Shown here: positions 59,390 to 64,000 of the stretch, piece after piece | Layout of the letters: every line of letters starts with the position of its first letter | Position numbering within the stretch: the first letter of the stretch is position 1 | Translations under genes and position numbers: made by a program | Assembly: GCF_001905385.1 (NCBI RefSeq) | Contig: NZ_LIPF01000004.1 | Coordinates: forward strand, 1-64,000 | Direction: 5' to 3' | DNA length: 64,000 nt | From: Streptomyces sp. CB02414 | GTDB taxonomy: Bacteria; Actinomycetota; Actinomycetes; Streptomycetales; Streptomycetaceae | Notes under the pieces: generated by a model | What the model was told of the DNA's origin: nothing | The model's database searches: none | The model's input: only the letters and a program-made list of their open reading frames with translations

Positions 59390-60048
59390 GACTGCGCCCC
59401 GGTCAGTACGGGAGTCAGCCGCGCCCACGGATTGGGCAGCTCTCCCGACACGGGCCCCGACACGGCCGCGCCACGCTCCCGCGCGGTGCGCACGGCGAGC
59501 GGGGCCAGCGCCTCGGGCACCCCGTACACCAGGTGGCAGAACCGCTCCGGCCGGAGCCGCAGCGTCCAGTCCGGCCGGCTGAACGCGGACACGTACACCG
59601 ACCAGGGCCCCTCGAAGGTGACCAGGAGATCGGCGATCCGCGCGTAGCCCGGAGCGGGATGGACCCCCGGATTGAGCACGACGGTCGCCGAGCCCCGCCG
59701 GCGCAGCGCGCGCACCATCGCCCGGTACGCCGCGAGTTCGGTCGCCGCCGCACTCACCCGGTCCAGGAAGCACCCGTCGGTCCCGTACCACTCCCGGTGC
59801 CGCCGGGCGTCCTCGGCGACCTCGGCCGCCGCCCGCGTGCCGTAGTCCGTGTCGACGTAACCGAGCAGCCGGGCGCCCGCCGCGCGCAGCGCGCCGGCCA
59901 CCGAGGCGAAAGCGGGGTCGGGCACGTCCCCCGGGCCGTTCGCGGGGTTGAGGACGACCCCATACGTGCGGCCGGCCGCCGCCACGAGCCGGTGCCAGGA
60001 GCCCGGGTCCTCGGCCGGGTGGACGTACAGCGGGATCAGCAGGCTCAC
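59386..60048 (-). CDS. spherulin-4-like (GH135-type) glycosidase
   Basis: 220 residues from GTG 60048. VSLLIPLYVHPAEDPGSWHR, TYGVVLNPANGPGDVPDPAF, LLGYVDTDYGTRAAAEVAED, WYGTDGCFLDRVSA and TVVLNPGVHPAPGY match the spherulation-4 family, whose fungal member Sph3 is a GH135 galactosaminogalactan hydrolase. Conserved Asp (DTDYG, FLDR) are the likely acid residues. No signal peptide is seen, so it may be cytosolic or exported in another way. The stop and start overlap both neighbours (GTGA), so it lies inside the operon between the epimerase and the GH114 genes. Confidence 0.85.
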   Translation of the reverse strand: MSLLIPLYVHPAEDPGSWHRLVAAAGRTYGVVLNPANGPGDVPDPAFASVAGALRAAGARLLGYVDTDYGTRAAAEVAEDARRHREWYGTDGCFLDRVSAAATELAAYRAMVRALRRRGSATVVLNPGVHPAPGYARIADLLVTFEGPWSVYVSAFSRPDWTLRLRPERFCHLVYGVPEALAPLAVRTARERGAAVSGPVSGELPNPWARLTPVLTGAQS

Positions 60049-60965
60049 GACGGGCGGTCGCCTTCCGGGGGCCGGGACGGGCCGCCGGCCGACCACAGGG
60101 CGGCCAGCGACTCGTCCAGCGAGTACGACGGCCGCCAGTCGAGGGCGGTGCGGGCGGCGGTGATGTCGGAGCACTGCCAGGACACCTGCTCCGAGCGCGC
60201 CGAGCCAGCGCCCTGTTCCTCGATCCGGCCGCGGAAGCCGGCGACGCCCGCGAGCGTCCGCACCAGCCTGCGCACCGGCACGGCCTCGCCGCCGCCGACG
60301 TTCAGCACGGACGGCAGCGGGCCGGTGGCGGTGACCGCGCGCTCCGCGGCCCGCGCGACGTCGCGTACGTCGACGAAGTCCCGGTATGCCGACAGGTCGC
60401 CCAGCCGCAGTACCGCGTCCGGGTCCGTGCCCGCCGCGCGCAGCAGGCCGGTGACCCGGCCGGGCAGAGAGGTGGCCGGCGCGCCGGGCCCCACCGGGTT
60501 GCCGACCCGCAGGACCACGGAGTCCAGCTCCGCGGCGGCGACGGTGACGGTGCCCGCCAGCTTGGTGGCGCCGTAGGCGGTCAGGGGGCGGGTCGGCGCC
60601 GACTCCGGCACCGGGACACGCTCCGTGCCCGGACCGTACTCGGCGGCCGACCCCAGGTGGACCAGTCGGGCCGCGGGACGTGCCCGGGACAGCGCCGCGC
60701 ACAGCACGGCCGGACCGCGGGCGTTGAGCTCGGCGAGCGTCACCGGATCACCGCCGGTCGCGCCCGCGCAGTTGACCACGGTGTCGACGTCCGCCGCCGC
60801 CAGCACCCGCGTGAGCCGTTCGACGGTATCGGTGGCCAGGTCGACGGGCAGGTCGGCGGCGGGGGAGCGGCCGCCGCCGAGGACCCGCGCGCCGGGCAGG
60901 GCGCGCAGCCGGTCGGCGACGTGGCCGCCCAGATAGCCGGTGGAACCCAGGACGAGGATGCGCAT
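60045..60965 (-). CDS. NAD-dependent nucleotide-sugar epimerase/dehydratase (SDR)
   Basis: 306 residues. Rossmann motif RILVLGSTGYLGGHVADRLR, and a catalytic Tyr/Lys pair in RPLTAYGATKLAGTVTV. AEYGPGTERVPVPESAPTRP is the extended-SDR region for nucleotide sugars. It probably makes the C4 epimer, reduced or dehydrated sugar used in an exopolysaccharide. The start is ATG 60965, 7 bp before the nucleotidyltransferase stop on the operon side. The exact substrate is not predictable. Confidence 0.88.
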   Translation of the reverse strand: MRILVLGSTGYLGGHVADRLRALPGARVLGGGRSPAADLPVDLATDTVERLTRVLAAADVDTVVNCAGATGGDPVTLAELNARGPAVLCAALSRARPAARLVHLGSAAEYGPGTERVPVPESAPTRPLTAYGATKLAGTVTVAAAELDSVVLRVGNPVGPGAPATSLPGRVTGLLRAAGTDPDAVLRLGDLSAYRDFVDVRDVARAAERAVTATGPLPSVLNVGGGEAVPVRRLVRTLAGVAGFRGRIEEQGAGSARSEQVSWQCSDITAARTALDWRPSYSLDESLAALWSAGGPSRPPEGDRPS

Positions 60966-60972
60966 GCGGTGC

Positions 60973-61686
60973 TCAGGCTCCCTTGAGCAGCAGGGACTTG
61001 CGGCTGGTGAACTCCGCGTTGGCCCGGTCGTAGTCGTCGGGGCGGCCGATGTCGAGCCAGTAGCCGTCGAAGTCGTAGGCGTGCGGCGGGTTGCCCGACT
61101 TCAGCAGGTCGAGCACCAGCTCGTCGAAGCCCAGGGGCAGTCCGGCCGTGTACCCGTCGAGCGTCGACCGGGACAGCCCGTACACGCCCATGGAGACGCG
61201 GTAGTCCATGCTCGGCTTCTCGGTGAAGGCGACCACCCTGCTCGCGTCCGTGGTCAGGACGCCGAAGTCGATGTGCACCTTCCTGGCGTACGTGGCGATG
61301 GTCAGCGGCGAGCCGGAGGCGCGGTGCCGGTCCAGTACGTCGGCGTAGTCGAGGTCGGTGAGGATGTCGCCGTTCATCACCAGGAAGTGCTCGGGCAGCC
61401 GCTCGCGCATGGTGAGCAGCGGGCCCATGGTCCCCAGCGGGCTCTCCTCGGTCGAGTAGCCGACGGTCAGGCCCCACTGCGAGCCGTCGCCGACGTAGGC
61501 GCGGATGATCTCGCCGAGGTGGCCTATGGCGATCGTGCAGCCGGTGAAGCCGGCCGAGGCGAGCTGGCGCAGAACGATCTCCAGGATGGCGTGCTGGTCG
61601 CCGATGGGCACGAGCGGCTTGGGCAGCGCGGTGGTGTAGGGCCGCAGCCGGACGCCCTTGCCGCCGGCCAGGATCACTGCGTGCAT
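60973..61686 (-). CDS. NDP-sugar pyrophosphorylase-like nucleotidyltransferase
   Basis: 237 residues. Signature MHAVILAGGKGVRLRPYTTA and LPKPLVPIGDQHAILEIVLR; metal ligand NGDILTDLDYADVLDRH; later ESFAFTEKPSMDY-like region (here VVAFTEKPSMDYRVSMGVYG) and DGYWLDIGRPDDYDRAN. It activates a sugar-1-phosphate with an NTP. The residues cannot settle whether the donor is GDP, UDP or dTDP. It lies between the LegB-like dehydratase (29 bp upstream) and the epimerase, forming the sugar-supply part of the operon. Confidence 0.9.
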   Translation of the reverse strand: MHAVILAGGKGVRLRPYTTALPKPLVPIGDQHAILEIVLRQLASAGFTGCTIAIGHLGEIIRAYVGDGSQWGLTVGYSTEESPLGTMGPLLTMRERLPEHFLVMNGDILTDLDYADVLDRHRASGSPLTIATYARKVHIDFGVLTTDASRVVAFTEKPSMDYRVSMGVYGLSRSTLDGYTAGLPLGFDELVLDLLKSGNPPHAYDFDGYWLDIGRPDDYDRANAEFTSRKSLLLKGA

Positions 61687-61714
61687 GAGGTTCCCCCTCG
61701 GTTCACGTGCCGGG

Positions 61715-62716
61715 TCAGATGTTGTAGATGCCGGTCTTGTAGCGGGCGAGGTTGGCCGGGTCGCGGAAGAACTCCACGGTCTGCGCGAGGCCCTGCACCA
61801 GGTCGTGCGCCGGGGCCCAGCCGGTCGCCCCGCGCAGCCGGGTCGCGTCCGCGACCAGCCGCATCACCTCGGAGTTCGCGGGCCGCAGCCGCCGCTCGTC
61901 CTCCCGTACGTCGAGCGCGGTGTCCATCACCTTGCCGATGAGCGCGACCAGGTCGCCGACGGAGATCTCGCCGCCGGTACCGGCGTTGAACGTACGGCCC
62001 ACGACCCGCTCGGCGGGCGCGGTGCCGACGGCGAGGAAGGCCTGCGCGGTGTCCTTGACGAAGGTGAAGTCCCGGGTGGGGCGCAGGTCGCCGAGGGTGA
62101 TGGTCCGCTCCCCGGCCGCCACCTGCCCGATGACCGTCGGGATCACCGCCCGCATGGACTGGCGGGGCCCGTACGTGTTGAACGGCCGCAGCGTCACCAC
62201 CGGCGTGTCGAAACTGGCGTGGTAGCTGTCCGCCAGCCGGTCGCCGCCCGCCTTGGACGCGGCGTACGGCGACTGGGTGTGGATCGGGTGGTCCTCGGTG
62301 ATCGGCACGGTCCGCGCGGTGCCGTAGGTCTCGCTGGTGGAGGTGTGCACCAGCCGGGGCGTGCCCTGCGCGCGCACCGCCTCCAGGACGTTCAGGGTGC
62401 CCGTGACGTTGGTGTCCACGTAGCTGTGCGGTGCCTGGTAGGAGTACGGGATCGCGATGAGCGCGGCCAGGTGGTAGACGCAGTCGGCGCCCTCGGCGAG
62501 GTGGCGGACCGAGCCGGGGTCGCGGACGTCGCCGAGGACGATCTCCACCTGGTCGAGCACGTCGGGGGAGAGCGTCTCCAGCCAGCCGTAGGAGGAGAAG
62601 GAGTTGTACTGCGCCATGGCCCTCACCCGGTGCCCGGAGGCGACCAGCGCCTCGGTGAGGTGGGAGCCGATGAAGCCCTCGGCTCCGGTGACGGCGGCGA
62701 GCGGTGTGGCGGTCAC
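61715..62716 (-). CDS. LegB-like GlcNAc-nucleotide 4,6-dehydratase
   Basis: 333 residues from GTG 62716. TGAEGFIGSHLTEALVASGH, AQYNSFSSYGWLETLSPD, HLAALIAIPYSYQAPHSYVD, VHTSTSETYGTAR, SPYAASKAGGDRLADSYHAS and RPFNTYGPRQSMRAVIPTVI match LegB/UDP- or GDP-N-acetylglucosamine 4,6-dehydratases. The catalytic TSxxE / YxxxK set is complete. LegB starts bacterial 6-deoxy-amino-sugar pathways such as legionaminic acid; other genes of that pathway are not visible, so a related amino sugar is likely. It is followed by the nucleotidyltransferase gene. Confidence 0.9.
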   Translation of the reverse strand: MTATPLAAVTGAEGFIGSHLTEALVASGHRVRAMAQYNSFSSYGWLETLSPDVLDQVEIVLGDVRDPGSVRHLAEGADCVYHLAALIAIPYSYQAPHSYVDTNVTGTLNVLEAVRAQGTPRLVHTSTSETYGTARTVPITEDHPIHTQSPYAASKAGGDRLADSYHASFDTPVVTLRPFNTYGPRQSMRAVIPTVIGQVAAGERTITLGDLRPTRDFTFVKDTAQAFLAVGTAPAERVVGRTFNAGTGGEISVGDLVALIGKVMDTALDVREDERRLRPANSEVMRLVADATRLRGATGWAPAHDLVQGLAQTVEFFRDPANLARYKTGIYNI

Positions 62717-62833
62717 GCGGGGTCCTTCCGGTCGGTGGATCGGTGAGTGGAGCGGTCGGTGTATCGCTGGGTGACGAGGCGCGGGCAGCGGACCGCCCGT
62801 GTCCGGTGGCGGTACGGCGGTCGCGCCGCGGCC

Positions 62834-64000
62834 TCATGCATGGGCCGCCGGCCGGCCCAGCAGCCGCAGCACGCCCCCGGTGAGACAGAGCGCCGCGCCG
62901 CCGCAGCACAGGGCCAGGGCCGTCGAAGGACCCGGCGGGAGCCCGGCCAGGAGGACCGTGCCGGCGCCGGCGGCCGCCGTCAGGCACAGGACGGCCGGCA
63001 GCCAGGCCACGCCGAAGGCCTGGAGCAGCAGGGACGTCCACAGCACCGCCGCGAGCAGCAGCAGCGTGACGGGATCGGCGTCCACCAGCAGCGCGGCGGG
63101 CAGCAGCGGGCCGAGGTAGGCCAGCAGGCAGCCCGCCAGGACGGCGGCGGACCGCACCCGGAAACCGGCGGGCGTGGTGGTGCTCCGCAGCGCGGCCACC
63201 GACAGACCCCGGTACCGGTACAGCAGCCACTCCGCCGGTCCCATGCTCAGCGTCAGCACGATCACCGCCCATGGATGGTGACGGCCCGCCAGGAACACCA
63301 GCGACCCGGCGGCCAGCCCGAACAGGCCGTACGGCAGCGAGCTCAGCGGGCGCGGGCGGGCGGCGTTCGGGGCCGGCGCGGCGACGAGCGCGCCGCGCAG
63401 CGCCCACCCCGCCGCGGTCACCGCGCCGAGGAGCGACAGCAGGGGCAGCCCCGCCCGCAGGACGTCGCCGGGGTCCCACCACGGCAGCGTCGCCGCACCG
63501 GCGATCACCGGCGCGAGCGCCGCCAGCAGGAGCCGCTCCCGGCCCAGCACCAGCAGCACTCCGGCCGCCGCGAGATACCCCGACTGGACCGCCACCGCCA
63601 GGGCCGACGCCCCGGACCCGGTGAGGAACACCCCGGCCGCGGCCGCCGCGAGGGCGCCCACGGGCGCTCCCCTGGCGAGGGTGCGGCCCGCCTCCCGCCG
63701 CCCGGTCGTCAGACGCAGGTACGCCCGGTGGCCCAGCGCCTGGTTCCACGCCCAGGACAGGAGGCCGGCCACCACCAGGGCCCGCACCGTCCCTTCCGCG
63801 GGCAGCAGGTGCCCCGCGAGCGCGTACGCCAGGCCCGGCAGCGCGAACAACGCGCCCCGCAGCGCGCACCGCACGTGGTCGGGCCGCCAGGGGTCGGCGG
63901 GGCGCGGGGGGTCCGGGAAGCGGCGCGGCACCCGCTCGTACAGGGCCGTGGCGAGCGAGAACAGGTCGCGGTGCCCGTACCGGTCCGCGATCACCTCGCC
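62834..64000 (-). CDS. polytopic membrane protein (start outside window)
   Basis: At least 388 residues, with the beginning beyond the right edge: the reading frame is open to the last base, and codons before the GTG at 63994 (Gly-Glu) continue it. A polar N-terminal part (YGHRDLFSLATALYERVPRR) is followed by about ten hydrophobic segments. SWAWNQALGHRAYLRLTTGR and LTLSMGPAEWLLYRYRGLSV are conspicuous loops. The family is not recognised, but a polysaccharide transport or polymerisation role is plausible from its place at the head of the aminosugar operon, 117 bp before the dehydratase. Confidence 0.75.
   Translation of the reverse strand, partial: GEVIADRYGHRDLFSLATALYERVPRRFPDPPRPADPWRPDHVRCALRGALFALPGLAYALAGHLLPAEGTVRALVVAGLLSWAWNQALGHRAYLRLTTGRREAGRTLARGAPVGALAAAAAGVFLTGSGASALAVAVQSGYLAAAGVLLVLGRERLLLAALAPVIAGAATLPWWDPGDVLRAGLPLLSLLGAVTAAGWALRGALVAAPAPNAARPRPLSSLPYGLFGLAAGSLVFLAGRHHPWAVIVLTLSMGPAEWLLYRYRGLSVAALRSTTTPAGFRVRSAAVLAGCLLAYLGPLLPAALLVDADPVTLLLLAAVLWTSLLLQAFGVAWLPAVLCLTAAAGAGTVLLAGLPPGPSTALALCCGGAALCLTGGVLRLLGRPAAHA

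Overview
The window is a piece of a Streptomyces chromosome. The base composition is very G+C-rich with G or C at almost every third codon position, GTG starts and 4-base start/stop overlaps are common, and several gene sets are hallmarks of the genus: a conservon (histidine kinase, roadblock, DUF742, GTPase, P450), a furA-katG pair, secreted polysaccharide hydrolases and many regulators. From memory and unchecked, the gene content resembles the SCO0540-SCO0590 part of the S. coelicolor arm. I saw no rRNA, tRNA, CRISPR array, IS element or integrase, and I noticed no in-frame TTA (bldA) codon.

Layout. 1-4 kb: end of a possible membrane protein, a STAS / MEDS-ATPase anti-sigma pair, and stress genes (PRC-barrel, Dps, flavodoxin-like reductase). 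4-9.3 kb: a His/Met-rich membrane protein, an ECF sigma factor, a hypothetical protein, a hydrolase, an orphan FAD subunit and a GH25 lysozyme. 9.3-12 kb: a leftward thiol-redox operon (secreted protein, CPVC membrane protein, DsbA-like, CcdA-like). 12.3-18 kb: conservon cvnA-B-C-D plus a P450 without the ExxR arginine, tail-to-tail and overlapping with a second P450. 18-23.5 kb: a catabolic island of PepE and IclR (leftward) facing DUF1177, NCS1 permease and M20 hydrolase (rightward). 23.5-31.4 kb: a cysteine-free L33, an exonuclease-BRCT-TerD fusion, a terpenoid operon (two polyprenyl synthases, a small protein, an Lcp/MpaB-like oxygenase), DUF350 and a DUF475/TerC-type protein. 31.5-37.6 kb: furA-katG, GlxA-type regulator, a phosphotransferase and a MerR regulator. 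37.7-41 kb: a two-domain hydrolase with a textbook MerR promoter and a membrane-anchored molybdoenzyme. 41-47.8 kb: a secreted carbohydrate locus (sugar dehydrogenase, ThuA/DUF1080 protein, GH5 mannanase). The first two genes share a nearly identical 375-bp lectin module, and the mannanase has an exact CebR-type operator. 47.8-51.3 kb: secreted proteins around a two-component system. 51.7-58.2 kb: stand-alone ACP, KS and AT genes, a small gene and pyruvate carboxylase. 58.2-64 kb: a monooxygenase-like gene, then a tight leftward operon with two putative galactosaminoglycan glycosidases and nucleotide-sugar genes, running off the right end.

The best candidates for undescribed biology are the GH114/spherulin-4 exopolysaccharide locus, the polyprenyl synthase/Lcp-like locus, the DUF1177 island, the exonuclease-BRCT-TerD fusion and the lectin-tagged sugar-oxidation pair. 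All functions are read from sequence motifs and memory of families. No database search was possible.
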